From Lamellibrachia satsuma (taxonomy: Eukaryota; Annelida; Polychaeta; Sabellida; Siboglinidae), in contig BSQZ01000018.1 of NCBI GenBank assembly GCA_033239005.1, forward strand, positions 7,223,536 to 7,287,535: a stretch of 64,000 nt of DNA, in the 5' to 3' direction. The notes below the pieces were generated by a model, which saw only the letters and a list, made by a program, of their open reading frames with translations, made no database searches and was not told where the DNA came from. The translations under genes and the position numbers were made by a program. Positions 36,706-46,965 of this stretch are shown piece after piece (the first letter of the stretch is position 1; each line of letters starts with the position of its first letter).

Positions 36706-37043
36706 TAGGCGCAACGATTACGTCTATTCGAACTTAGTTTTGGGGACGGTGGCAGCTTTTGTGATCCATATCCTACTGTCTCGGTCTGTGCCAAGTTTTC
36801 CGATTCGTAGTTTCACTGAACAATAGATCCAACTAGACTTACGTCGATTCATACACTTCTATCAATCTTTATTTACTGTCTTCTTCATGTCTTCTGTAGG
36901 CACAATTTTAGCGACATAACTTAACAACTTAACAATTAAACGATAACGTAGGAAATTATGTCTCTTGGCGCCATCTCCCCCATTCTGCCTATCTCAACTC
37001 GTACCTTATCTTAAAATAACATAAAGGTAAACTGGCACTAACA
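36706..37043 (-). repeat. BEL/Pao LTR 3 (right outer)
   Basis: The 338-bp copy is the 5' LTR of copy 2 in coding orientation. It shares both termini with LTR 1 and LTR 2 and carries small private changes (GGTCTGTGCC, a shortened TTATCTTAAAATAAC end). It is followed at 37044-37050 by CACCCTG, matching 24086-24092 before LTR 1, so this pair is the target-site duplication of the original insertion (7 bp as read; BEL elements usually give 4-6). Confidence 0.92.
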
Positions 37044-37901
37044 CACCCTGTTGATTATTGAACTGAATAAAACAAGTACGTATATCATTATGGAATAAAT
37101 CTACTACCGATATATGCCTACGAATCAAAAATAATAACCAGGATCCGAGTAGCCGAAAACGTGTATCATTTGACAAACGTAGTATGTAAGCTGATAAAAC
37201 ACAGAAAATTACAATAAGTAGAATTAATAATTGTTTCACTTCGTCTTGCAACCAATCTCGACCGAAGCATAAAATTAGTACGCACGACTTAACATCGATT
37301 CGTCGTTTCATATGCGGATGACGAATTCGTATTTTCGCGTACCGGTAGAGCTTTGGGTTAGGCTTAGGAATTTGGCATGTTGGTTTCGCGTCGCGAAAAC
37401 GATTAAATTTACGATGTAATGGAACCATGTAATTTCACCGAAGTATTAGGTTGGTATTGCATACTAAATGCATTTAAATCTGTTTATCTTATTCTTACGC
37501 GAGGCGTATCTGTGAATCTCGATTGCGGCAGAAAATCGGGGTCCACGACCGATCGCGTTATATCCGAATCCGCGTAATAACGGGGCGCGTAATAACGAAG
37601 CGTGACTGTATATAGGTTCTTTAGTATAGCCACTGTATGATAACAACACTGAATTAATAATACACAATGAATTGTTTAAATACAATGAGGGAAAGTGTAT
37701 TTTGGCAACAGTGTACCCTTTATGTGAAAATGCCCATTAATTATTTATTGAAACGGTCAATACGTGTGAGATTTACAGATAACTGCAAAAGAGTGAGTGG
37801 AAGTCAAATGCTTAAGTATCACGCAAACAATGTCCGAGACTTGGTACCTATGATTGTTCTCTTTTCCACGTTCCCGCATCTCCATCCTGCTTTAGTTCAG
37901 G

Positions 37902-38078
37902 CATCTCAGATCAACCGTCCTACCATCTCAGATCAACAGTCCTACCATCTCAGACAAACAGTCCTACCATCTCAGATCAACAGTCTTACCATCTCAGATC
38001 AACAGTCCTACCATCTCAGATCAACAGTCCTACCATCTCAGATCAACAGTCCTACCATCTCAGATCAACAGCCCTGCC
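37902..38078. repeat. Minisatellite, 22-bp unit, about 8 copies
   Basis: The unit CATCTCAGATCAACAGTCCTAC is repeated about eight times with minor changes. It lies in the intron between exon 4 and the NACHT exon of the NLR gene, just outside the pogo-like element. Confidence 0.94.
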
Positions 38079-38149
38079 GCCGACAACGAAATATCTGAAC
38101 TGTTTGTGGGCGGGGCTTACGTATCCCGGAAGATTATTTTTTGCATTAC

Positions 38150-38970
38150 TTTCTGATCATGTTCATGATTAGGTTCATGTGCAACTACAATCCTCACTCA
38201 TGATCAGGTTCATGTGCAACTACAATCCCCACTTATGATTAGGTTAATTTGCAGCTACAATCCCCACTCATGATTAGGTTCATGTGCAGCTATAATCCCC
38301 ATTCATGATTAGGTTCATGTGCAGATACAATCCCCACTCATGATTAGGTTCATTTGCAACTACAATCCCCACTTATGATTAGGTTCATTTGCAGCTACAA
38401 TACCCACTCATGATTAGGTTCATGTGCAGACACAATCCCCACTCATGATTAGGTTCATGTGCAACTACAATCCCCACTTATGATTTGGTTCATTTCCAGC
38501 TACAATCCCCACTCATGATTAGGTTCATGTGCAGCTACAATCCCCACTCATGATTAGGTTCATGTGCAGCTACAATCCCCACTCATGATTAGGTTCATGG
38601 GCAGCTACAATCCCCACTCATGATTAGGTTCATGTGCAGCTACAATCCCCACTCATGATTAGGTTCATGTGCAGCTACAATCCCCACTTATGATTAGGTT
38701 CATGTGCAACTACAATCCCCACTCATGATTAGGTTCATGTGCAGCTACAATCCCCACTCATGATTAGGTTCATGGGCAGCTACAATCCCCACTCATGATT
38801 AGGTTCATGTGCTGCTACAATCCCCACCTCATGATTATGTTCATGTGCTGCTACAATCCCCATTCATGATTAGGTTCATGTGCAGCTACAATCCCCATTC
38901 ATGATTAGGTTCATGTGCAGCTACAATCCCCACCTCATGATTAGGTTCATGTGCAGCTACAATCCCCACT
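38150..38970. repeat. Minisatellite, 35-bp unit, about 23 copies
   Basis: The unit contains CATGATTAGGTTCATGTGCA then GCTACAATCCCCACT, with a 35-bp period and a few 1-bp expansions (CCCACCTCATG). Its right edge is only about 20 bp from the donor of the 33-bp exon at 38991-39023, so the start of that intron on the minus strand runs almost straight into the array. Confidence 0.96.
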
Positions 38971-38990
38971 CAGAATATCTTACTCCATAC

Positions 38991-39023
38991 CTTTAACTGT
39001 AGCATCCTGGGCTGGTCGTTGGA
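38991..39023 (-). CDS. Exon 4 of the NLR gene (33 bp)
   Basis: A micro-exon between the acceptor CATTTGTTTCAG and the donor GTATGG. In phase 1 it reads V-QRPAQDATVK and joins the NACHT exon through a split GAA codon (Glu). Both edges are phase 1, like the exons on either side, and the composition (Q, A, D) continues the Q-rich segment before it. It is supported by splice signals and phase only; its small size leaves room for doubt. Confidence 0.6.
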
Positions 39024-39076
39024 CTGAAACAAATGTATATTTATATTCCTATGATAATCATTATTTGGAACCCCAA

Positions 39077-39716
39077 TACCCCCACAGAACAAAATCCCCC
39101 TAGGATAATATCCCCCTGGACAATAACCCCCTAGGACAAAATCGTCATAAGAAAAATCCCCAATCCAAATGAATATAACAGTTATCAATATGTTACTGCA
39201 GGTGGAGTACGACACAAAGGGTAAGAGGACATCGTATGAAGAAAGAATCCTTTGGGTATATATCGTCTATGTGCTATGAATGATCTATTTCATTATCTTA
39301 AGTATATTCCGTGTGTTGAAATTGTTCACATATCTAGTCTGAAAAAAGTTGTAGCCATTTTATCAGAAGTTCCTACAGTGGCATAAAAGACCCACCCATA
39401 GGGTAAGTTGCCCACCTCTGGGCGTTTGCATTTGCAATATTATAATTTCTTTATTTGACTATTGTTCTCATATAACGCCCGCAACGGATACATTTATACC
39501 ACTACTATAATTATAATTTGCATAATAATGTAACTCAAAAATGTTATTATGTGGACTCTTGAGTATTTTGGAATGTATAGTAAATATGAATGGTTTTTTT
39601 ACTGTTTTTTGTTGCTCACAAACAGGGGATATTGTCCAGGGATATTGTCGTAGGGGGATTTTGTCCCAGGGGATATTGTCCGGGGGATTTTGCCCACAGG
39701 GATTATGTCGTAGAAT
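39077..39716. mobile_element. Foldback MITE with GGGGATATTGTCC-type ends
   Basis: The left end (39077-39150) is built of CAAAATCCCCCTAGGA / ATAATATCCCCCTGGAC units. The right end (39624-39716) has the inverse, GGGGATATTGTCCAGGG and GGGGGATTTTGTCCCAGG, so the two ends can pair. The middle has no coding content. The element lies just upstream, on the minus strand, of the 33-bp exon. No clear target duplication was found, so its boundaries are approximate. Confidence 0.55.
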
Positions 39717-39719
39717 CCA

Positions 39720-40143
39720 ATAAGTATTTGAACGAATTTACAAACGTGACAAATCTACGGTCCTGTCCCCGAAATCTATGATTCTGATTCCGAAAGGTAG
39801 ATTCCCTTAAAAAATCTGTATCTTTCACCCCACAACTGGGAAGACAGAGCAATCAAACACGTTTTTTATAATTTGTAATTAAATATATCTAATTCAAATT
39901 GCATAGACTATTATAAAGACAAAAATCCACAATGCACAATTATGTTTATTTTGATTATAGCTGGTATACACATGCATCTGTGATTTTGGCTTGGTTGCAT
40001 GGTTTGGGTAGGTAAAGTATTAAATACTATAATACTTCACTTCTTTATTCACATGTACTTCTCAGTCTCATGATGAGAGGCAATAAATAAAGAAATTACC
40101 ACATGTCATTTGACAAATACATAGGTCTTTGGAGGGTAGACGG
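39720..40143. other. Intronic sequence, nothing recognised
   Basis: About 420 bp of AT-rich intron between two MITE-like elements, without a recognisable exon or repeat. Confidence 0.5.
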
Positions 40144-41227
40144 GTGTGGCAGGGGTTTCAACCTCCCACCTTACACATCACCTTTGGCCCATAAGGCTTC
40201 AGTGCTCCTTCTCCAGCTTGGTCTGTTTTGGCCACTTCATTCCATGTTTTCAACCCTAAATCTTGTCTTTGTTTTTCTACAGGTTTTCTCCAGGTTGTTT
40301 TTGTTTCAACCTCCAATCTCCCACCTATTTGTGTGGCCAATCTCCTCCCATCTCCCACCTATTTATGCGGCCAATCTCCTCCCATCTCCCACCTATTTGT
40401 GTGGCCAATCTCCTCCCATCTTCCACCTATTTGTGTGGCCAATCTCCTCCCATCTCCCACCTATTTGCACAGCCAATCTCCTCCCATTTCCCACCTATTT
40501 GCATAGCCAATCTCCTCCCATCTTCCACCTATTTGTGTGGCCAATCTCCTCCCATCTCCCACCTATTTGCACAGCCAATCTCCTCCCATCTCCCACCTAT
40601 TTGCATAGCCAATCTCCTCCCATCTCCCACCTATTTGTGTGGCCAATCTCCTCCCATCTCCCACCTATTTATGTGGCCAATCTCCGCCCATCTCCCACCT
40701 ATTTGTGTGGCCAATCTCCTCCCATCTCCCACCTATTTGTGTGGCCAATCTCCTCCCATCTCCCACCTATTTGTGTGGCCAATCTCCTCCCATCTCCCAC
40801 CTATTTGTGTGGCCAATCCTCCCATCTCCCACCTATTTGCACAGCTAATCTCCTCCCATCTCCCACCTATTTGCACAGCTCATCTCCTCCCATCTCCCAC
40901 CTATTTGTGTGGCCAATCTCCTCCCATCTCCCACCTATTTGCACAGCTAATCTCCTCCCATCTCCCACCTATTTGCATAGCCAATCTCCTCCCATCTCCC
41001 ACCTATTTGTGTAGCCAATCTCCTCCCATCTTCCACCTATTTGCGTAGCCAATCTCCTCCCATCTCCCACCTATTTGCATAGCCAATCTCCTCCCATCTC
41101 CCTCCTATTTGTGTGGCTAACCTCCCACCTCCCACCATTGTTGAGAGTTTACCTCTCACCTATTTCTGAGGCCAATCTCCCACCTCCCACCAATTTTTAG
41201 GACCAACCTCTCATTTCCTGCCACACC
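40144..41227. mobile_element. MITE-like element with GTGTGGCAGG ends, expanded inside
   Basis: The left end GTGTGGCAGG at 40144-40153 and its complement CCTGCCACAC at 41218-41227 form a terminal inverted repeat. The left sub-terminal block GGTTTCAACCTCCCACC and the right block with CCTCCCACCAATTTTTAGGACC both recur in the element at 45017-45610, so this is a family. Most of its length is a 34-bp tandem array. There is no coding content. It is intronic between exons 3 and 4 of the NLR gene. Confidence 0.6.
40309..41115. repeat. Minisatellite, 34-bp unit, about 24 copies
   Basis: The unit contains CCAATCTCCTCCCATCTCCC and ACCTATTTGTGTGG (variants TTGCACAG, TTGCATAG), with a 34-bp period and one 3-bp loss near 40818. 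It is strongly pyrimidine-rich on the plus strand. Open frames of the type SPPISHLFVWPISSHLP are repeat by-products. It lies within the MITE-like element at 40144-41227. Confidence 0.96.
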
Positions 41228-41321
41228 CCTCAGTAGAATGCTCTGGTGACATCCAACTATACAAAGGTTTCTTCTATTGCAGGAGCATGCTTCCTCTATG
41301 AGCATTTCACATCTTTCATAC

Positions 41322-41426
41322 CTGCAATCATATCCTGGGCTGTCCTGACTTCTTGCAACTGTTGTTCATGGACTTGCAGCTGAATGGCCTGTTGTCGTAG
41401 TTGATCTGTGTTCGCTTGGTCTTGGC
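41322..41426 (-). CDS. Exon 3 of the NLR gene, Q-rich coiled coil
   Basis: A 105-bp exon (35 codons) between the acceptor TTTGTTTTAG and the donor GTATGA. In phase 1 it reads QDQANTDQLRQQAIQ, then LQVHEQQLQEVRTAQDMIA. Hydrophobic residues in heptad spacing among Q/E/R suggest a coiled coil that continues the Q-rich repeat of exon 2. The split codons fit exons 2 and 4 (phase 1 on both sides). It probably forms a helical stalk between the HEPN and NACHT parts. Confidence 0.75.
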
Positions 41427-41899
41427 CTAAAACAAATGCAAATCAAAGATTATCTAGTGCGGCTAAGCAAATTATTCATGATGTAATGTGTAACTTTCAT
41501 TTCATATAGACATGATATATTGTAAATTTGGTCAATGCATAAGATAAGATTTTTTTCATTGCCAGCCTATTCATTCATTTAGTAAAAGGTCACATTTATT
41601 ATTGTCAGAAGAAATTAGGATAAGATGAACAAGTAAAAGTAAACAACACAGTGAAACTGTCATCTTTTGCTGTTAGCATCAACATCCATAGAACAAAACA
41701 GGTCTGTATACCTCTCAAAAAGAATACAAATCATAGTGAGTCACTAAGAGAGCCGATATAATCATTTCAGTACAGATCATATCCAAATAAAGAGGGGATG
41801 ATAATGGTAAAAAAAAAATTTAATACTGAGCACATCCCAACTTTAGGAATCTTTTTACTTTAAGAAATAGCTAATGAGAAAACCTAGATTACACTGTAC
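41427..41899. other. Intron between exons 2 and 3, nothing recognised
   Basis: About 470 bp without visible repeats or open frames of note. Exon 2's donor GTACAG is at its right edge on the minus strand. Confidence 0.55.
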
Positions 41900-42676
41900 C
41901 TATGACTTGCTGATGATGCCCTTGCAGCAGATATATTGCTTGACCTTGCTGTTGCTGTTTCCCTTCCAAATGATACATAGCTTGACCTTGCTGTTGCTGT
42001 TGCCCTTCCAAATGATACATCGCTTGACCTTGCTGTTGCTGTTGCCCTTCCAAATGATACATCACTTGACCTTGCTGTTGCTGTTGCCCTTCCAAATGAT
42101 ACATCGCTTGACCTTGCTGTTGCTGTTGCCCTTCCAAATGATACATCGCTTGACCTTGCTGTTGCTGTTGCCCTTCCAAATGATACATCGCTTGACCTTG
42201 CTGTTGCTGTTGCCCTTCCAAATGATACATCGCTTGACCTTGCTGTTGCTGTTTCTCTTCCAAATGATACATCGCTTGACCTTGCTGTTGCTGTTGCCCT
42301 TCCAAATGATACATCGCTTGACCTTGCTGTTGCTGTTTCCCTTCCAAATGATACATCGCTTGACCTTGCTGTTGCTGTTTCCCTTCCAAATGATACATCG
42401 CTTGACCTTGCTGTTGCTGTTGCCCTTCCAAATGATACATTGCTTGACCTTGGTGTTGCTGTTTCCCTTCCAAATGATACATCGCTTGACCTTGCTGTTG
42501 CTGTTGCCCTTCCAAATGATACATCGCTTGACCTTGCTGCTGCTGTTGCCCTTGCAGCTGATGCATCACTTGACCTTGATGTTGCTGTTGCCCTTGGAGT
42601 TGATACATCTCTTGACCTTGCTGCTGCTGTTGCCCTTGCAGCTGAGTGATGTCATGGCCTTGTTGCTGCTGAACTG
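41900..42676 (-). CDS. Exon 2 of the NLR gene, Q-rich 14-residue repeats
   Basis: A 777-bp exon with frame open throughout and phase 1 at both ends. The acceptor region GTGAACAGCAG is a NAGNAG site, so the exon may start at 42676 or 42673; the donor is GTACAG at 41899. The product begins VQQQQGHDITQLQG and then repeats GQQQQQGQAMYHLE about 17 times, with edge variants (MYQLQ, MHQLQ, IYLLQ). The 14-residue period equals two heptads with Met/Tyr/Leu in spaced positions, so an extended or coiled-coil rod is plausible. It links the HEPN part to the NACHT part. Other frames through the same DNA are also open but are by-products. Copy number is probably variable between individuals (inference). Confidence 0.78.
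41925..42650. repeat. Coding minisatellite, 42-bp unit, about 17 copies
   Basis: The unit holds TTGCTGTTGCTGTTGCCCTT then CCAAATGATACATCGCTTGACC, with a 42-bp period. Substitutions are few and mostly shared between units (TTTCCC for TTGCCC, encoding K for Q). It makes up nearly all of exon 2 of the NLR gene; 42 is a multiple of three, so gain or loss of units keeps the reading frame. Confidence 0.95.
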
Positions 42677-42731
42677 CTGTTCACGGGCAAATGAGACATT
42701 TAAATAATACAACTTAACAAAACATGATGAT

Positions 42732-43278
<547 letters not shown>

Positions 43279-44013
43279 GGTAATATGTTAACATCTACAA
43301 AAACGATAATAGATAAATGCATGTTTGATACTACAGAACTAAGACAATGCTTAAGTAACTATCACAATACTGGTTGCAAATTATCTTTGTATCCTTGATT
43401 ATATAATCTATCATACTGTTTGCTGTCATAAAACATATTTGTTTCATCACATCATAACAAACTTCAGTTACACCAGATAATTCCAGTAAACAAGCACAGT
43501 GTTGTATGTAATGGTGAGTTATTCATGCCACCAGCTGCTGACATGTAACACAGACGTGTTCAGATGTTGTGTGTGTGCGTGGGTGCGTGCGTGTACATGC
43601 ATGCGCAAGGGTACGTGCAATTGTGCGTGCACTCGCCATGTATGTAGTAGTGTAACCTCTTAGTTATAGCCATGTATCATTTAAATTCAATATTTTTATG
43701 TGAATTTCTACATTGCCAGCTATGGTTAACCAGGACGGTTGGATAGCATGAATATTGCCAATATGAACTATACACAGTGGTTGTGTCTACATAGGGACAT
43801 TGGATGGCATGACACTCTACTATTTCACATATAAAAAAATCCAAAAGACAACAAATATTTTGGATGTGTCTAATAAAAAGCAAACTGGAAATGATAGGAT
43901 CATCCCACTGACTTTGATACACCAACATTGCACTGCAGTTAATCAATGAAGTTGTGTGAAATTTACAGAAAAACAGCTGACAAAATGATTGTTGATATTT
44001 GTGCTGCCAATAC
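43279..44013. other. Intron between exons 1 and 2
   Basis: About 730 bp holding a GT/GC-rich imperfect stretch at 43565-43640 and otherwise no recognisable feature. Exon 1's donor GTATTG is at its right edge on the minus strand. Confidence 0.55.
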
Positions 44014-44698
44014 CTGCTTGGCTCTGCTGGTGTTGATGAAGCACCTGCACCGTCCCATCAAGTGCCAGCACCGTCCTGTCAAGTGCCTGCACATTCCCGT
44101 CAAGCGCCTGCACCGTCAAGTCAAGCGTACTGTATCTCTGCCTCTCGGCATCAAGCAGTTGTTTGAGGCGGGTGCACTCTGCAGTGACCACGGGGTCTCG
44201 TGCCCATTGTCTCATCACAGTGGGGTTCCATTGCAGTTGTGCATAGATGGTATTTAATAATGCCAATTTCTGGATGAAGCTTGCACTCGGTAAAGATGCT
44301 GAAGTGGGGTGGGCTAACTCATTTCGCATCTCCCGCAGTTCATCGACACGTTCACTATCTTGAACAGGTGGTGTCCTCGTGCCACGTCTAGGCTTTGGAT
44401 GCAGAATCCCAGTTTTAGAGTACAGCAGACACGTAAACAAAGCTGTGCAATCATAGAGCTCAGTGTCACCCTGTCTAATAGTGTCAATGATGTGTTGAAG
44501 TATATGCCTTGTGTCGCAATTTGCAATGAAAAATTCTCCTGACTGCTGATTGTCGCCCCATGCAATGTTGAATCGTTGATGATATTTGCTCTTAAAGAAA
44601 GCACGAAGCCTACAAGGTACATCATCCCACAGAATGCGTATGAGACGCAAAAAGTTTTCTTCATCGGGTGTTAGTGGGGCACCACTCATGTTTGAATT
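44014..44698 (-). CDS. Exon 1 coding: DZIP3-type HEPN domain and heptad tail
   Basis: The exon starts after the acceptor ATTTCCTTTCAG; the ATG at 44687-44689 follows nine untranslated bases and opens MSGAPLTPDEENFLRL. Residues 1-160 match the DZIP3-type HEPN domain of animal proteins: an N-terminal FLRLIRIL helix, FNIAWGDNQQS, LYDCTALFTCLLY, and the HEPN signature R-x4-H as RNELAH at residues 122-127, followed by HPTSASLPSASF. Residues about 186-219 carry a seven-residue repeat (TVQALDG-type), likely coiled coil. The exon ends in phase 1 at the donor GTATTG. HEPN domains are helical RNA-binding or RNase/adaptor modules; a retained R-x4-H permits RNase activity but does not prove it. Confidence 0.85.
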
Positions 44699-44701
44699 CT
44701 G

Positions 44702-45016
44702 AAAGGAAATATATACAAGACGTTTGAATGCATACCCATTAACATCAGCTACACCTGCATTCATAACCACAATATGGGCGAATATGCAGCTGAAGACAAG
44801 ATAACAATTGGGCTAGTTTCGTGTAAACCAAACATAAACAAAGAGGAGTATGAAAAAGTACAAAACGCTATAAAGCATGCAAGTGAGAAAGGGAAATGTT
44901 TTATATGGCTTATTGTTTTTTAGTGCAGATGTTATAGCAACATGCATGGGAACATGGTATTGTGTTCATGGAATGACACCAAAACGGAATGTGTGATCGC
45001 GCTAATGAAAATATAT
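44702..45016. other. Intron upstream of the HEPN exon, nothing recognised
   Basis: About 315 bp directly upstream (minus strand) of the HEPN exon acceptor. Apart from that acceptor I see no exon or repeat. Confidence 0.5.
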
Positions 45017-45610
45017 TGTGGCAGGAATTGGGAGGGTGGTCTTAAAAACTGGTGGGAGGCTAGGACTCAAAAATAGATGGGAGGTGATGATGGCCGCCAA
45101 AACAGGTGGGTGGTTGAGACCCCTGCCACACATCCCTCACTAGATGGTTGAGACCCCTGCCACACCTCCCTCACTAAATGGTTGAGACCCCTGCCACACC
45201 TCCCTCACTAGATGGTTGAGACCCCTGCCACATCTCCCTCACTAGGTGGTTGAGACCCCTGCCACACCTCCCTCACTAGATGGTTGAGACCCCTGCCACA
45301 CCTCCCTCACTAGATGGTTGAGACCCCTGCCACACCTCCCTCACTAGATGGTTGAGACCCCTGCCACACCTCCCTCACTAGATGGTTGAGACCCCTGCCA
45401 CACCTCCCTCACTAGATGGTTGAGACCCCTGCCACACCTCCCTCACTAGATGGTTGAGACCCCTGCCACATTCCCTCACTAGATGGTTGAGACCCCTGCC
45501 ACACCTCCCTCACTAGATGGTTGAGACCCCTGCCACACCTCCCTCACTAGATGGTTGAGACCCCTGCCACATCTCCCTCACTAGATGGTTGAGACCCCTG
45601 CCACACCTCC
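45017..45610. mobile_element. MITE-like element, GTGTGGCAGG family, with expanded right end
   Basis: The left end TGTGGCAGGAATTGGGAGG and the following TGGTCTTAAAAACTGGTGGG match the inverted right end of the element at 40144-41227. The block GGTTGAGACCCCTGCCACAC matches that element's inverted left end. Here the right end has been amplified into a tandem array, so the true right border is lost. It is likely intronic between a 5' untranslated exon and the HEPN exon. Confidence 0.55.
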
Positions 45611-45617
45611 GTAACTA
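45108..45617. repeat. Minisatellite, 34-bp unit, about 15 copies
   Basis: The unit contains GATGGTTGAGACCCCTGCCA and CACCTCCCTCACTA, with a 34-bp period. Each unit contains the CCCTGCCACAC end of the GTGTGGCAGG MITE family, so the array was built from a transposon end. Confidence 0.96.
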
Positions 45618-45730
45618 GATGGTATCTACTTACATTTTTGCTTTCGATAAAGTGTCACTTCAAATGTTGCTACTTAAATTAAAAACTAAATTAGAATAAA
45701 TGTATATTTTAACAATTTGTACCACATTAC

Positions 45731-45862
45731 CTTTCTAATTCTCCTGCTGTTGTTTTGTCATTGTTTTGGTCTGTGGCTGTCTCTTGAACCACAGTGCTGC
45801 CCGACTACCTGCCGTGGCACATGTGGAGCTCTCTCTTTCTACGAGTGTCTATCCCATTTTGT
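45731..45862 (-). other. Candidate 5' untranslated exon of the NLR gene
   Basis: A 132-bp segment lies between a good acceptor (TATACTATTTTAG) and a good donor (AAAG then GTAATG). It contains only a tiny open frame (ATG GGA TAG). The HEPN exon has an acceptor nine bases before its ATG, so at least one upstream non-coding exon must exist. This is the nearest candidate; no transcript evidence. Confidence 0.35.
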
Positions 45863-46112
45863 CTAAAATAGTATATAGATGTTTAAACATAACAAGTAAA
45901 AACTCACCATTTTCTATATTATCCCTACAACATTCATAGATAAATATGTTCTGAGTGTGCAACACCACACTTGATAATGTGTGCCCAACATATATTGAGA
46001 TTATTATCATCCTTTCGTAAATTACATCGGAAAATCAATATTGTTCACCACAGAGAATCGGGATTACCCAGTACTAAAACATTGACATATTCTGGCTATC
46101 CACTATTAATTC

Positions 46113-46225
46113 ATGTATTAGTCAGGCATGATGTACAACATCAATTTATGTATTAGTCAGGCATGATGTACAACATCAATGTATGTATTAGTCAGGCATG
46201 ATGTACAGCATCAATGTATGCAGTT
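46113..46225. repeat. Short tandem repeat, 35-bp unit, 3 copies
   Basis: GTCAGGCATGATGTACAACA and ATCAATTTATGTATTA-type sequence is repeated three times with one or two changes. Confidence 0.85.
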
Positions 46226-46337
46226 AACATGAACACTAGTGCCATCATACTGCTCTTAATACATAAACTTCCTAAGTCAATAGGTAGAATAATATATATA
46301 GTTATATGCATGTATAAATCTCCCATGACCATCTCTC

Positions 46338-46965
46338 GGGGGGTGATTCCATGTGAGATCAACCAATGGTTAAAAAGTTTATTTCTCAGAATTTACCTAA
46401 ATTTTAACCAATGACTAAGTGGCTACACTTGAGCACTTTTGCAAAAGAACTAAGCATTTACTTACAAATTGTGCCTGTAATGCCCTATGATGTGAACAAG
46501 GGGTCAGTGATGTTATTTTGACTTGTTTTCAGGTGCCTCTACCTTGAGAAGTTTATAAGCTACATATTTAAAATTTGTTAAATATGTAGATATATTGGTA
46601 CAGAAAAAAATTCAAGAATTATAGGGAGAATGACAAAGGACGAAAATGGAAAATCATTTTTAATTTCCGAAAGTTGTTTCTGCAGCCCATATTTCACTGT
46701 TGTGTTACAGTACAGTGTCAAACTTGCTGCTCTCTGTGTCAGATATACTGGCAGCAATCTCTAAGTTTAGTAGGTATCTACTTACCATATTTTCAGAATA
46801 ATTCATCCTTAAACTTTAACTTTTTATATATTTCACGAGTTTCAGCACCCAAGATGAGAATATGGGACAAATACAGTCCTTTGTTAGGTAAACAACATAT
46901 TAAAATGTCAGGATGGTATTCTGCCACTTTGGATATTTTTGGTTGATTTGTAGTTCGTCCCACTT
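46338..46965. mobile_element. Single arm of the foldback element family
   Basis: The block starts GGGTGATTCCATGTGAGATC and follows the same order as the left arm of the element at 16788-18139: TCTCAGAATTTACCTAAATT, GTTTTCAGGTGCCTCTACCT, TTACAGTACAGTGTCAAAC and CACCCAAGATGAGAATATGG. Divergence is clearly higher than between the two arms of that element. No matching inverted arm follows, so this is a truncated or solo-arm copy. No coding content. Confidence 0.7.

Larger units (their letters stand above)
23824..37608. mobile_element. pogo/Tigger-like TIR element, non-autonomous, interrupted by BEL array
   Basis: The left end after TA (23822-23823) reads CAGTCGAGCCTCGTTATAAC. The right end before TA (37609-37610) is, on the minus strand, CAGTCACGCTTCGTTATTAC. 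Similarity of the inverted ends continues inward through the GGTCCACGA blocks near 23853 and 37540. CAGT termini and a TA target duplication fit the Tc1/mariner-pogo group. Removing the BEL/Pao array (24093-37043 plus one 7-bp duplication) leaves about 830 bp with no transposase, so it is a MITE-like copy. It lies in the 19-kb intron of the NLR gene. Confidence 0.7.

Noticed and set aside
40103..41048. Plus-strand open frames with PISHLFVWPISS repeats
   Set aside because: The 34-bp array shifts frame every unit and gives overlapping frames on the same strand; it is inside a MITE-like element in an intron.
41874..42707. Plus-strand Leu-rich open frame (LLLLLPFQMIHRLT repeats)
   Set aside because: It is the antisense of the Q-rich coding exon, which has splice sites and phase support on the minus strand.
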